A stretch of 64,000 nt of DNA from Laguncularia racemosa (GCA_037954665.1 JBBMOL010000092.1:2356001-2420000); one strand, 5' to 3'. Counted from the stretch's first letter, positions 36,478-48,330 are shown. Numbers and translations are program-made. The notes: generated by a model from the sequence alone, not told the origin.

Positions 36478-36744
36478 TGTAAACACCCCATTTTTGCTCC
36501 TAATGATCAATAATAATTAACAATAAATAATTACCATTTTCTCCAATTTAGCAAAAATAGGAAAAATATTCAAAAAATAAAATAAATGGGAAAAATACAT
36601 CAATTTTGAAAAATAATTGCAGAAATGGCAATAAAAAGGATTAAATAATTTTTACAAATTTTTGAAATTTCAAAAAAAAATAATAAAAAAAAATTGCATT
36701 GCATATATACAATTTGCATAATATAAAAAAACCGAGATCTCGGC

Positions 36745-36810
36745 CAGCTTAGCTGGCTCCTGTGTGCACCTGGAACGTGTGAGAGAGCCTGAGGTCCCGA
36801 GTTCGAATCC
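36745..36810 (+). promoter_or_regulatory. tRNA-like Pol III A and B boxes in the Element 2 5' LTR
   Basis: CAGCTTAGCTGG (36745-36756) resembles a tRNA A box and AGTTCGAATCC (36800-36810) is a B box, about 45 bp apart. The 3' LTR has CAGCTCAGCTGG (45559-45570), an even closer A box, and GTTCAAATCC (45614-45623). Together they look like the head of a tRNA-derived SINE. No cloverleaf, poly-A tail or target duplication was found, so an independent SINE insertion is not shown. Confidence 0.55.
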
Positions 36811-37150
36811 CCCCGCGTGCGCTTGGAAATTTTTTCTTTCATTTCCCCTAGAGCTACCATGTGGCAGCATGTGATTGGCCAAGAGAAGACACGTGCCTCG
36901 CACGTGATCGTCTTCTTCCTCGAGCCCAGCCGGAGAAAAATCCTGCAGAAGTCCGACGAGGCCAAAAATGCTGGATTTCTTCAAATATTTTTGGATTTCA
37001 ATCAATATAAAACCGAATTATCCAGATAAATAACAAGATTACAACGAATCGGCATCAAATTTGTTGGATAAAATCAAATCTAAAAAACGGAAAAATTCGA
37101 ATTTATTCAAATCAAGGATTTGAGCTTATCCGGAGGGGTTTTCGAGCGCC

Positions 37151-37159
37151 TATAAATAG
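37151..37159 (+). promoter_or_regulatory. TATA box of the Element 2 LTR promoter
   Basis: TATAAATAG, conserved in the other LTR at 45965-45973. Two palindromic CACGTG cores and an ATTGG (inverted CCAAT) motif lie about 250-300 bp upstream, the expected U3 layout. Confidence 0.7.
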
Positions 37160-37438
37160 ATGATGAATGGGGGAGGCAGAAGCACGGATCAAAAGTGAGG
37201 AAAAGAGAGAAAAAAAGAGAGAATCGAAGCCTCGTCAGAGTTGCCAAGTCGCGACCACCGATCAAGCGTTGAGCAGCCACCAGGAGGCGTTTTTGGAAAA
37301 ATCCACCGCCACAGTTGAGTTCCTCACCCCCAAAAACCTAGGAACCGACACCTCAATTGCTTCGAAAGGCCATCGGAACGCCGTCAACGAGCACTCCCAG
37401 TCGCCGTGTCCGATCGACCCGACCCGACCCGGATCCAG

Positions 37439-38022
37439 GTAAGTCGGATTTTTCGATTTTTATTTATTTGTTTATTTATCTCTTTTATTTATTTTGAATT
37501 CATTTATTTACTTATTTGTTATTTATAATTCAAAAATAGAAAAAAATGTTGGAATTTAGATTTTTTTTTAGGATTTAATTTAGGATGAATAATAAAATAA
37601 AAATCATAATTATAATAATAAATTATAAAAATGTGAAAATTTATAAAGAAAATAATAAAAATATTAGAAAAGAATAATAATAAAAATTTAGATTTTAGAA
37701 TAGGAAAGATAAAAAAAATCTAGGAGAAAATTTTTCAATAAAAATTAAGAAAAATTATCAAAAATTATAAAAATCAATAAAATTTATAATATTAGAAATG
37801 GGTTGAAAAATTGAAAAAAATGAAGTTTTTGTCACTTAGAAAAATCATTTTCTTAAATAAATCCAAAATTGGTTTTTCCTAAAAATAATTCTTATTTAAA
37901 AAAAAAAAATCAAATTATCAAGCTTAGGCTTAAGTTTTTTTTTTTTAAATACTAAAATGGTAGAAACATAAATCAAAAGAAATTTCATAATTAAAAATCA
38001 CCAATACATTAAAATTTTTCAG
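37439..38022 (+). other. Possible intron in the Element 2 leader
   Basis: CAG|GTAAGT at 37436-37444 is a perfect plant 5' splice site. It is followed by about 580 bp of very AT-rich sequence and an ATTTTTCAG acceptor at 38014-38022. The upstream sequence (37167-37438) is GC-rich and open for 91 codons with no similarity I recognise. The 3' LTR keeps the donor as AA|GTAAGT and an acceptor-like TTTTTTTAG. Confidence 0.45.
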
Positions 38023-38489
38023 GAAAATCGAACTACGGCACGCTTGATCCTGAATAGCAGGTACGTAGGCATCCATTTGGGGCAACCCTAAAAAGGAACA
38101 AAAATCATTTTATCAGAATAAGTTATTCAAAAAAAAAATAAAAAAGACAATAAAAAATAAATAAAAGACATTTCTAAACAAAGTTTAGATTTTAGGAGAT
38201 TAGGGTGGTAACCTTGGGATTTTAATAGGTTAGCCTCCAAACTCAAAAACTCTGGTTTTCCTCTTTCCTCTTTTCACAAAAAACGAGAAAAAGAAATCAC
38301 TATGACTAGTGGTCCAAATTAGGACTAATATGCTCAATTAGTCCTAATTCAATCTTTCCCAGCAAAAGTTGGGTGGCGATTTCAAAACAAAACAAAATTC
38401 CTAACTCAAGTCGAGGATCTACATTGGATGAGTATAGGGTCTAATATAGATCGGATTAGGAATGGGAAATCAAAAATTAGACTCGACAA

Positions 38490-38507
38490 GGTAGCGACTC
38501 CACTAGG
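38490..38507 (+). other. Element 2 primer binding site (Tat/Ogre-like)
   Basis: GGTAGCGACTCCACTAGGG begins one base after the 5' LTR. It resembles, with a few changes, the TGGCGACTCC-type PBS I recall from Tat/Ogre elements. I do not assign the tRNA. Confidence 0.6.
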
Positions 38508-39572
38508 GAATCCTCTCTGGTAGGCTAGCCACCTAAATCTCCTCAAATCACTTTTTTAATGAATGTCTTTTTGGCTTGTTATACTATTGCTAAACTTTCA
38601 GGGATTTAACTAGATTTAGGATCAGTTATTTACTTTTGTTGTTAAGTCTACATGCATACAATTGTGTGAGTAGATACGGTCAAATCCGAGCCGTCTTAGG
38701 ACCCTAAGACGGGGGGCCATTGTGTAGGTTTTGGGCGAAGTGATACGATCACCGTTCATGACTGATTAGGCTATCCCACCCAATGCTTCGATATGGCCTG
38801 AGATCCATTTCTCCGAGAATGCGAGAAGCCATAGAGCTTAGGGACCTGTTAGAACCTACTTATTTACATACATGACATCATGGGCCGACAACTGATTGAT
38901 GATGTAATACTTTTGTTCTGTTCATGGAGTTCAGATACATTTCGCTGTAATGCTATCATTGTAACATAGTTGTAATTAGAAATTTTTGTTGTAATAGATA
39001 GCTAGTTCCACAATTGACCGCCTCCTCCGTAAAGAAATCAGAGTATACAAACCTCTGGACCCGAAATTGGTACTGAACCACTGGTTCACTCTGTACAACC
39101 TAGAGGAGCAGGCCTTCATTTAGCAAAAAATATGGCCCATCCTCTCATTAATGAAGATGGAGATGAACTTACCTTTGGTACAGGCCATGCTCCATCTATG
39201 GGAAATAGAGCCCGCGACTTTCTTCATTGGGCCACGCGAGATCACTCCCACTCAAGACCCAAGCCAGAGTCAGGGAATTGGAAGTTGTCATCAATAACCG
39301 CCACTTACGCAGCAGAAGACTAAGAGAATTAGTAAATAGATCTATTGTACTTTTTCATTTTTTATCGAACTCCAAAGTTTCCAGTATTAATAAAAGTAAA
39401 GTTTCAGTGTTATGTCATCAATCAATTGTTAGCCCCTTTATTTCAGCATCCGTGTGACACATGCATCACATTTTCATGCATACATCATACTAAAAAGAAA
39501 AAAAAAATGCGCGCTAGGTATCAAAATAGCTCCCGAACAACCAAACCCTCCCAGAAGCCCAATCTACACACG

Positions 39573-40080
39573 TTTAAGAACTAAAATGGCAAACAGTGGC
39601 GACAACCGCAACAACACAAGTGCTAACGCTACTTCAGACTCTAGGATTGTATCCCTGGAACAAACGATCCAGTAGCTAGCTACACAAGTCCACCTCCTGA
39701 CTGAAAGCTACAAAGAAACCACCATACCTTACATTGGGGAGGATGGTTCCGAAGACCTTGATCTCCAGATATTCAACGAGGTGAATATGGTGAGCAGCAA
39801 GGAAGGCCATCAGTTCAAGGAGGGGCAGTAAGAGACGTTTGGACTAGGGTACGTTCCTACAGCCTAGGAAGAAGCACAAGCCAAATGTGTCAGAGGCAGG
39901 AAGAAAGAGAAGCCAAGTAACACCCAGATACGCATTCCACCCCTCCAACAATCCTTCAAACAAGCAACTACCATTCAAGAGCCAATGATAAGCGAAGATG
40001 ACGTCAGCAATGGGAGCCCAACCCCTCGCATGTCCAAACAACATCCAGCTCTCAGTAATTGGTTCTGTTATCCTATTGAT
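39573..40080 (+). pseudogene. Element 2 gag remnant
   Basis: ATG at 39586 opens MANSGDNRNNTSANATSDS...SLEQTIQ, similar from memory to Tat-type Gag starts. Stops follow at about 39673 and later, and only about 170 codons can be traced. The capsid, zinc knuckle and protease regions expected before RT are not seen between 40080 and 40376. Confidence 0.65.
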
Positions 40081-40375
40081 AGCTCTAGGTCAGCTCAAGG
40101 ATAGGGAACGATTGTTAAATAATTTGTATTGAGACTTCTTTACATAATTCAATAAATTATAGTTTGTCTTACTTATATATATCTGTTTTCATTTTACTTC
40201 ACCCAGATCTCTTACCATCGAACATCAGGGACATTTCGCGCAGGTAGAAAATAAAAACGCTGATATTGTTTCCAACGCTGCTGGGTCAGTTGTTGGAGGC
40301 GATATCCTTGACCACGAAATAATACAAGAAAATTGGCAAAAGCATGAGCAAAGCGGAATTTAATTTGATGAGCCG

Positions 40376-43300
40376 GTGGAGATAGTAAATCTGGGAAGTG
40401 TTGAAAAATCTAAAAACCTCAAGATCAGGATCAGTTTAAGTGCCGAGCAAAAACGTAAGATGACCGAGCTGTTAACTGAGTATGCAGATGTGTTCGCCTG
40501 GTCATATGGCGATATGCCAGGACTAAATCAATCAATAGTAGTTCACAGGCTTCCCACAAGGGAATATGTCAAACCTAAAAACAGAAATTGAGAAGATTTA
40601 GGCTTGACATCTTACTAAATATCAAAGAGGAAGTCAAGAAACTGCTAGAAGTAGGGTTCATTGAAGTATCCGATTACCCAGAATGGGTAGTGAATATAGT
40701 CCCCGTTATGAAAAAGAATGGAAAAGTGCGCATATGCGTAGACTTCCGGGACTTAAACCAAGCTACGCCAAAAGATAACTTCCCCCTACCTCATATTGAT
40801 GTTCTAGTGGACAACACTGTAGGAAACCATCTTTTCTCATTTATGGACGGTTTCTCAGGATATAATCAAATAAAGATGGTTGAAGAAGATAAAACCAAGA
40901 TGACTTTCATCACAACATGAGGGACTTTCTGTTACAAAGTCATGTCCTTCGGCTTGAAAAACTCCGGGACAACGTATCAGAGAGCCATGGTCGCGATACT
41001 TCATGACATGATGCATCGAGAAGTCGAAGTATACGTCGACAGCATGATAGCTAAGTATAAAGAAGAAGAAAGCCATACAGATATCCTGAGAAAATTTTTT
41101 AAACGATTGAGAAAGTTCCAACTCAAGTTAAATCCGGAGAAGTGCACTTTCGGGGTCACAACGGGCAAGTTGTTAAGGTTTGTCATAAGCCGAGAAGGCA
41201 TTAAAATCGACCCTGACAAAGTAAAATCTATATTAGAGCTACCTTCCCCACGCACTGTTAAAGAAGTAAGAGGTTTGCTGGGAAGGTTAAATTACATAAC
41301 TCGTTTCATCTCACAGCTCACAGATAAGTGCCGGCCACTATTCCGTCTGTTGAAAAAGAATGTCGCAGTAGAATGGGACGACGAATGTCAAGAAGCATTT
41401 AAGACAATCAAAGACTATCTCATAAAGCCTTCAGTCTTGATAGTCCTAAAGCAAGGGAAGCCCTTATTCTTATACCTCACGATACTCCCTGAGTCCATGG
41501 GATGCGTGTTGGGGCAAAAAGATGAAGAGGGAAGAGAGCGTTCCATATATTATCTAAGCAAGAAATTCATAGACGGGGAACAGAGGTATTCAGAAGTAGA
41601 GAGGACTTGCTGTGCTCTGATTTGGGTCATGCACCGATTAAGGAAGTATACCCTTTAGTATCATATTGAGCTGCTGACAAGACATAATCCTTTGAAGTAC
41701 TTGGCAGAGAAACCCGTTTTGATAGGGAGAATCTCCAAATGGCAAATGCTCTTATTAGAGTTTGATATCCCATACACAAATCAAAACTCAACGAAAGGGC
41801 AATCTTTAGCCGACCAATTGGCAGAACACCCTATCGAGGGAAATTCCCAAAAGCCACAAGTTTAATTCCCTGATGAAAATATATTAACAGTGGAAGGTAC
41901 ACTAGTAGAGGATTGTGGAATAGAGCAGAACCCTAAGTGGAAGATGTTTTTCGACGGAGCTGCCAATGTATTCGGTTGTAGGATCAGGGCAGTGTTGATA
42001 TCCCCAGACGGAACACAATTCCCTTCAGCAACAAGGCTCACATTTCCATATACTAACAATATCGCGAAATATGAGGCGTGCATCCTCGGCCTTAAAATGG
42101 CTTGCCACATCGAAATCCGTGAATTAGAAGTATACGAAGATTCATTACTTATCGTATTACAGACAAGAGGGGAATATAAGACTAAAGACCCCAAAATGGT
42201 ACTATACCATCAATATTTGACAGAGCTAATAGAAGAATTCGAAGCAATCACTTTCACATACGTCCCAAGAACTCAGAATCAGTTTGCAGATGCACTCGCC
42301 ACACTAACATCTATGATTCAGATAAAAGGGAGGGCCGAAGTCCAACCGTTGAAAATAGACATCGAAAATCGGCCCGCCTACTGTTTGGTAATTGAAAAAG
42401 CACAAGATGACAAGCCCTGGAATCACGACAATAAAACTTTTCTCCAAGAAAGCAAATACCCTAAAATGGCTAGCAAGAATGACCAAAGAACACTCAGAAA
42501 GTTAGCAAGTCATTTCTTATTAAGTGGGTCTATACTTTACAAAAGATCGTCTGATACCACATTGCTAAGATGTGTGGATAAAAATGAGGCATGTGAACTG
42601 ATGAAAGAAGTACATGAAGGGGTATGTGGACCTCATATGAACGGCTACAAGTTGGCCCGAAAAATCATGAGGTTGGGATACTATTAGCTAACCATGGAAT
42701 CAGATTGCATAAAATATGTCAAGCACTGTCATTTGTGTTAAGTGTACGTAAACCGGATAAATGCTCCGCCCAACGAGTTGCACTCATTGTCAGCACCATG
42801 GCCTTTCTCCATGTGGGGAATCGACATTTTAGGCCTAATCACTTCGACGGCATCCAATGGCCACAGGTTTATATTGGTAGCCATTGATTACTTCACCAAG
42901 TGGGTAGAAGCTTCATCATATACCAATGTCACCAAAGGAGTAATAGTCCGCTTCTTGAAAAGGGATATAATAGCTCGATATGGAGTTCCTGAGTCGATTA
43001 TCACCGACAACGGTACCAATCTTAACAACAAATCGATGACAGGTTTATGTCAACAATTCCACATAAACCATAGAAATTCAACTCCCTACCGACCTCAGAT
43101 GAACGGGGCAGTAGAAGCAACCAATAAGAATATCAAAAAGATCATCGAAAAAATGACAACTACTTACAAAGATTGGCACGAGATGTTGTCGTTTGCTCTC
43201 ATGGCTTATAGGACCTCAATTAGAACATCTACTGGAGCTACCCCATATTCATTGGTATATGGTACTGAGGCAGTCTTGCCAGTCGAGGTCGAAATACCAT

Positions 43301-43665
43301 CATTCAGAATTCTGTCAGAAACTCAGTTAACTGAATCAGACTGGGTAAAGAAGAGACTTGATCAACTGAATTTGATTGATGAAAAAAGACTCACTACATT
43401 ATGTCACGGCCAGTGTTACCAACAAAGGATGGCCCGAGCATTTAACAAGAAAATGAGGCATCGATGCTTCAAAGAAGGGGATCTGGTGCTAAAGAAAGTT
43501 CTCCCGAATGCTCAAGATTCCAGAGGGAAATTTACCCCAAACTATAAGGGACCATATGTGGTGAAGAAAGTATTGTCAAGAGGTGCTCTGATATTGACTC
43601 AAATGGATGGTCTAGAATTGAGAGACCCCATTAATGCAGATGCTGTTAAGATGTACTATCTTTAG
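40376..43665 (+). pseudogene. Element 2 pol (RT, RNase H, archaeal-type RNase H, integrase), defective
   Basis: The pre-RT segment (40376-40591) is joined by a frameshift near 40580 to one frame running 40588-43665. That frame holds RT (PEWVVNIVPV...VDFRDLN; FSGYNQI; MSFGLKN), RNase H (about 41380-41830), a second, archaeal-type RNase H (FFDGAAN...IAKYEACILGL, about 41945-42310) and integrase. The integrase has an H2C2 finger (about 42600-42740) and catalytic residues in WGIDIL, ITDNGT and MNGAVEATN, and ends DAVKMYYL. In-frame stops lie at 40918, 41656, 41863, 42685 and 42739. The RT box reads YVDS (41032-41043) instead of YVDD, so a catalytic aspartate is lost. Domain order identifies the Tat/Ogre lineage. 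Confidence 0.93.
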
Positions 43666-43669
43666 GCAA

Positions 43670-45274
43670 GGGAATTGAAATTTTGCCAATGTTTATGAAA
43701 GCCAATATTCAATACAAATTTCGTTGAGTCCAGTTTTCATTTTTTACAAGCAAAGTTAATGTCTCTGAATGGTCAATAATTCCAACCAGTTCTCATTACA
43801 ACAAACATTCCTAAACACATTACCCATCACTTTACCAATGAATGATAAACATTAAAATGATAATGAATCTCAATAAATTTTGTGATATAATTCTACCTAC
43901 TTTTGAGCATTGAACCTGATGCATTAGTAGCATAACACTACTGTCAAAAGAGCCATAGGCACAAGAAAGGAAGCACATCAAGACCTTCAACCCTGTGTTA
44001 AAGCAAAAGTAAGTAAAGTAGGAGCAAACCAGCACGAAGGTTTGGTTGTTTGGTTGCTATCCGCGATAAATTGGTAAGCATATTAAAACAAATAACTATC
44101 ATCCACATATCATGAAAACATCAAATCATTTAACTCAGTCAGTAGAAGCATTTTCAAAAGCATAAGATTAGTCAGTCCACAATAGGGCACTTGTCTAAAC
44201 ATCCCCTTGAAAATGTCAGCCCACATTGGGGCACTTCCCTAAACATCCTCTCGAAGGGTCGGAACATTGGGGCACCTTTCGAGACATGTATTCCTACCAT
44301 AGGTTAGTCAACCCACATTGGGGCACTTCCCTAAACATTCTCTCTTAGGGTTAACCCATAAGGGCACTTTTTGAGACGTTTCTCCCAGTAGGTTAGTCAG
44401 CTCACAATGGGACACTTTCCTAAATATCTCTTCCTAAGGTCAACCTGTAGAGGTATCTTTCGAAACATTTCTTCCCCAGGGTCGGGAGTCTGAGAAGACA
44501 CTTCCCACCATAGGTTAGTCAACCCACAATGGGGCACTTTCCCAAACATCCCTTCCAAAACGTCAGCCCATAGGGGCACCTTTTGAGGCATGTCCTCTCG
44601 CTATAGGTTAGTTAGCCTGCGAAGGGGCACTTTCCTAGACACCTTTTCTTAAAGTTAGCTCACCATAGCACTTTTCAAATTTATCGATCAGTTAGCTCAA
44701 AGGAGCACTTTTCAAATCTATTAGTCAGCTCAGAAGAGCACTTTCAAATCCATCGATTAGTTAGCTCAGAAGAGTACTTTTCGAATCCATCAATTAGTCA
44801 GCTTATAGGAGCACTTTTCAATTGTTGATAACCGATTGGTCAGCTCATAAGAGCACTTTTCGGCGGTATTTCTCTTCAAACAATCGCTAGTCTAGTCAGA
44901 CGCTTTTGTTGATAGGTAGCCAGCTCATAAGAGCGCTTCCTAAAACAATCTTCTCTTTAAGGTTGCTAGTCCGATAAGACACTTCCTATCATCGGGTATT
45001 ACATACTCCTAAACAATCCTTGAGATGTTTCCTATCATCAATTAGTCAGCCCATAGAGCACTTTTTTGATGATACATTACTCTAGATTGCTAGACCATTC
45101 CCTAAGCAGTACCAACCATCACAAAATACTCGTGGGATTATTAGCTCACGGAGCATTTTCCTACTAGAGACCCAATTCCAGATAACCAGCCAAACCAAGG
45201 TGTTATCTATTCAGTCAAGAGGCCAAAAATGGCGTTTTTCTTGTCTTTGTAGTAAAGTTTTTCAAACTTTACTA
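43670..45274 (+). repeat. Element 2 3' untranslated region with minisatellite-like repeats
   Basis: About 1.6 kb without coding frame between integrase and the polypurine tract. From about 44190 to 45180 it consists of many degenerate short repeats built on CC[CA]A[CT]A[AT]TGGGGCACTT...CTAAACATC and TTAGTCAGCTCA...AGAGCACTTTTC. Unit spacing shrinks from about 100 bp on the left to about 55-60 bp on the right. Confidence 0.85.
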
Positions 45275-45288
45275 CAAAGAGGGGCAGC
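45275..45288 (+). other. Element 2 polypurine tract
   Basis: CAAAGAGGGGCAGC lies directly before the 3' LTR, at the expected position for the plus-strand primer. Confidence 0.75.
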
Positions 45289-47158
45289 TGTAAACACCCC
45301 ATTTTTGCCCCTAATGATCGATAATAATCAACAATAAATAATTACCATTTTCTCCAATTTAGCAAAAATAGGAAAAATATTCAAAAAATAAAATAAATAG
45401 GAAAAATACATCCATTTTGAAAAATAATTGCAGAAATGGCAATAAAAAGGATTAAAATTTTTTTACAAATTTTTGAAATTTCAAAAAATACAAAAATAAT
45501 AAAAAATTACATCGCTTATATACAATTTGCGTAATATAAAAAAAACCGAGATCTGGGCCAGCTCAGCTGGCTCGTATGTGCGCCCGGAACGTGTGAGAGA
45601 GCCTGAGGTCCCGAGTTCAAATCCCCCCGCGTGCGCTTGGAAATTTTTTCTTTCATTTCCCCTGGAGCTGCCACATGGCAGCATGCGATTGGCCGAGAGA
45701 AGACACGTGCCTCGCACGTGATCGTCTTCTTCCTTGAGCCCAGCTAGAGAAAAATCCGACAGAAGTCCGATGAGGCCAAAAATGCTGGATTTCTTCAAAT
45801 CTTTTTAGATTTCAATCAATCTAAAACCGAATTATCCAAATAAATCACAAGATTACAACGAATCGACATCAATTTTGTTGGATAAAATCAAATCTAAAAA
45901 ACAGAAAAATTCGGATTTATTCAAATCAAGGATTTGAGCTTATTCGGAGGGGTTTTGGAGCGCCTATAAATAGAGGATGAAGGGGGGAGGCAGAAGCATG
46001 GATCAAAAGTGAGGAAAAGAGAGAAAAAAGAGAGAATCGAAGCCTCGCCGAAGTTGCCAAGCCGTAACCACCAATCAATTGTTGAGCAGCCACCAGGAGG
46101 CGTTTTTGGAGAAATCCACCGCTATAGTTGAGTTCACCACCCCCGAAAACCTAGGAACCGACACCTCAATCGCTTCGAAAGGCCGCTGGAACGCCGTCAA
46201 CGAGTACTCCCAACCACCGTGTCCAATCGACCGGACCGGATCGACCCAACCCGCGCATCGACTCGGATCCAAGTAAGTCGGATTTTCCTATTTTTATTTA
46301 TTTGTTTATTTATCTATTTTATTTATTTCAAATTCATTTATTTACTTATTTGTTATTTATAATTCAAAAATAGAAAAAAATGTTAGAATTTAGATTTTTT
46401 TTTTAGGATTTAATTTAGGATGAATAATAAAATAAAAATAATAATTATAATAATAAATTATAAAAATGTGAAAATTTATAAAGAAAATAATAAAAATATT
46501 AGAAAAGAATAATAATAAAAATTTAGATTTTAGAATAGGATAGATAAAAAATCTAGGAGAAACTTTTTCAATAAAAATTTAATAAAAATTAATGAAAATT
46601 AGCCTTAGTTTTTTTTTAAAATACTAAAATGGTAGAAATATAAATCAAAAGAAATTTCATAATTAAAAATCACCAACACATTAAATTTTTTTAGAAAAAG
46701 CGAACTACGATGCATTTGATCCTAAATAGTAGGTACGTAGGCACCCATTTGGGGCAACCCTAAAAAGGAATAAAAATCATTTTCTCATAATAGGTTATTA
46801 AAAAAAAATAAAAAGACAATAAAATAAATAAATAAAAGACATTTCTAGATAAAGTTTAAATTTTAGGAGATTAAGGTGGTAACCGTAGAGTTTTAATAGG
46901 TTAGGCTCCGAACTCAGAAACTCTGGTTTTTCTCTTTCCTCTTTTCACAAAAACGAGAAGAGGAAATCACGACGACTAGTGGTCCAAATTATGACTAATC
47001 TGCTCAATTAGTCCTAATTCAATCTTTCCTAACAACAGTTGGGTGGGGACACCAAAACAAAACGAAATTCCTAACTCAAGTCAATGATCTACATTGGATG
47101 AGCATAGGGTCTAGTATAGATTGGATTATGAATGGGAAATAAAAAATTAGACTCGACA
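45289..47158 (+). repeat. Element 2, 3' LTR (1,870 bp)
   Basis: Copy of 36478-38488 with a deletion of about 150 bp corresponding to about 37752-37925 of the 5' copy. TATA box at 45965-45973, donor-like AA|GTAAGT at 46273, and the GTACGTAGGCA motif at about 46732. Confidence 0.93.
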
Positions 47159-47507
47159 GTAGGCACATGACAACTTTTCGATAAAACAAATCAAATATTA
47201 TTAGAATATTTTCAATCTATATTAGTAAAAAAATAATGTATTTACCTTAACTATAATTCTTTTAGTTTCTTTTTAATGCATTTTTTGGAGTGTTTATGTA
47301 TAATTTTTTTTTCTCAAATCATGAATTGTTGTATAATGTTGTTTTATTTAATTTTTACAAAATTGTAGGTACGCCTTTACTAGTTATAGATTAAAAACAT
47401 ATGGAGTTGAGAATAATTTTTTATATAAATACTAAAAACACCAAACCCATTTTTTCATTTTAATAATATAGCATAGATAATAATTACTCAATTGTTTGTT
47501 GGTCCAC
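47159..47507. repeat. Segment A, right part, resuming after Element 2
   Basis: It continues the A sequence after the second GTAGG duplication and matches 59265-59598 of segment B (TCGATAAAACAAATCAAATAT... to ...TTTGTTGGTC). It ends where Element 3 begins; its last five bases are the TCCAC duplication. Confidence 0.9.
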
Positions 47508-48104
47508 TGTAACACCCTAAAACCCGGGTACATTACGGCCCGCTAAATGTCCTCATTTCTTAAAGATATGCAAAGGCTCAATTACTACTATTCTTCAAAT
47601 ACTCTCGTTCATGTGCTCCTAATGATAGTCATAAATCATTTGTTGCATAACAGATATTAATAAAATTTCTCATTCTCAATAGTAAGTCATCAACATTTTT
47701 CTCAAATTAAACAACAGAAGTGATTAACATTCACTTACAATAGAAATTCCCAAAATGACTAAATAAAATTTAACATGTCTTTCCTTAGTCTATCTACTAA
47801 TCATCATAATAGACATATTTTACATTCTCTTTGTTATTCTGATCTTGAGTTGTTTCCCCTAAGTTTTCAACATATCCCACAATTTCTCCTATAGCATCTA
47901 CAACTAAAAAAAAAAAAAATCCTACGAAGGGTTAGCTAACGCCTAGTACAGTGCATACCTACACACACACGCGTGTGACATGCTAGAAACAATAACACAT
48001 GCAAGTATTCATTCACAATTTTTATTTATCTTTCACAATCTTTAGTCAATACACAATCACAACATAAACATCCTCACACATAACATTCCTAAACATCTTT
48101 TTAT

Positions 48105-48330
48105 AATCCTCCACAAACAATATATATATGATAAAGGTAATCCTCTTTGGTCATCGGTTTCTTACTTGGACATCTACATTCCATAACCATACATAATATA
48201 TATATATATATGACAGTGGGTACTCCCTACTGTCCATGAGTCATCGCACATCAACCTTCCACAACCATACATAATATATATATATATATATGATAGTTGG
48301 CACTTTCCATTGTCCATGAGTCCATGAGTT
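48105..48330. repeat. (TA)n-bearing tandem units in the Element 3 3' LTR
   Basis: Units of about 90 bp containing CCATACATAATATATA...GACAGTGGGTACTCCC...TCCATGAGTCATCGCACATC, in about 2.5 copies. The counterpart at 54590-54890 in the other LTR has three to four, so copy number changed after insertion. Confidence 0.8.

Larger units (their letters stand above)
36478..38488 (+). repeat. Element 2, 5' LTR (2,011 bp)
   Basis: Runs from TGTAAACACC to CTCGACA. In order it holds a tRNA-like A/B-box pair (36745-36810), two CACGTG G-box cores (about 36890-36906), a TATA box (TATAAATAG, 37151-37159), an open frame of 91 codons (37167-37442), a consensus splice donor (37439), an AT-rich tract, and the GGTACGTAGGCA motif (about 38060) familiar from Tat/Ogre LTRs. 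Confidence 0.93.
36478..47158 (+). mobile_element. Element 2: Ty3/gypsy LTR retrotransposon, Tat/Ogre-like
   Basis: 10,681 bp on the plus strand, from TGTAAACACC to CTCGACA, with perfect target duplication GTAGG (36473-36477 and 47159-47163) and an empty site in segment B. Long LTRs (2,011 and 1,870 bp), a pol order of RT, RNase H, archaeal-type second RNase H and integrase, and a long non-coding tract between integrase and the 3' LTR all mark the Tat/Ogre lineage. Most of gag and protease is missing. LTR divergence in the first 350 bp is roughly 5-6% by hand count; the 3' LTR carries an internal deletion of about 150 bp. Confidence 0.95.

Noticed and set aside
36745..36810. A true tRNA gene in the Element 2 LTR
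   Set aside because: Only A- and B-box-like motifs are present. No paired acceptor stem or anticodon arm could be drawn, and the sequence is part of both LTRs.
41862..42194. Minus-strand ORFs opposite Element 2 pol (for example 40855-41121, 41001-41255, 41862-42194)
   Set aside because: Antisense shadows of the RT and RNase H coding frame.
44190..45180. CRISPR-like array in the Element 2 3' region
   Set aside because: The repeats are degenerate, with variable spacing and no unique equal-length spacers, in a plant retroelement. They are minisatellite-like.
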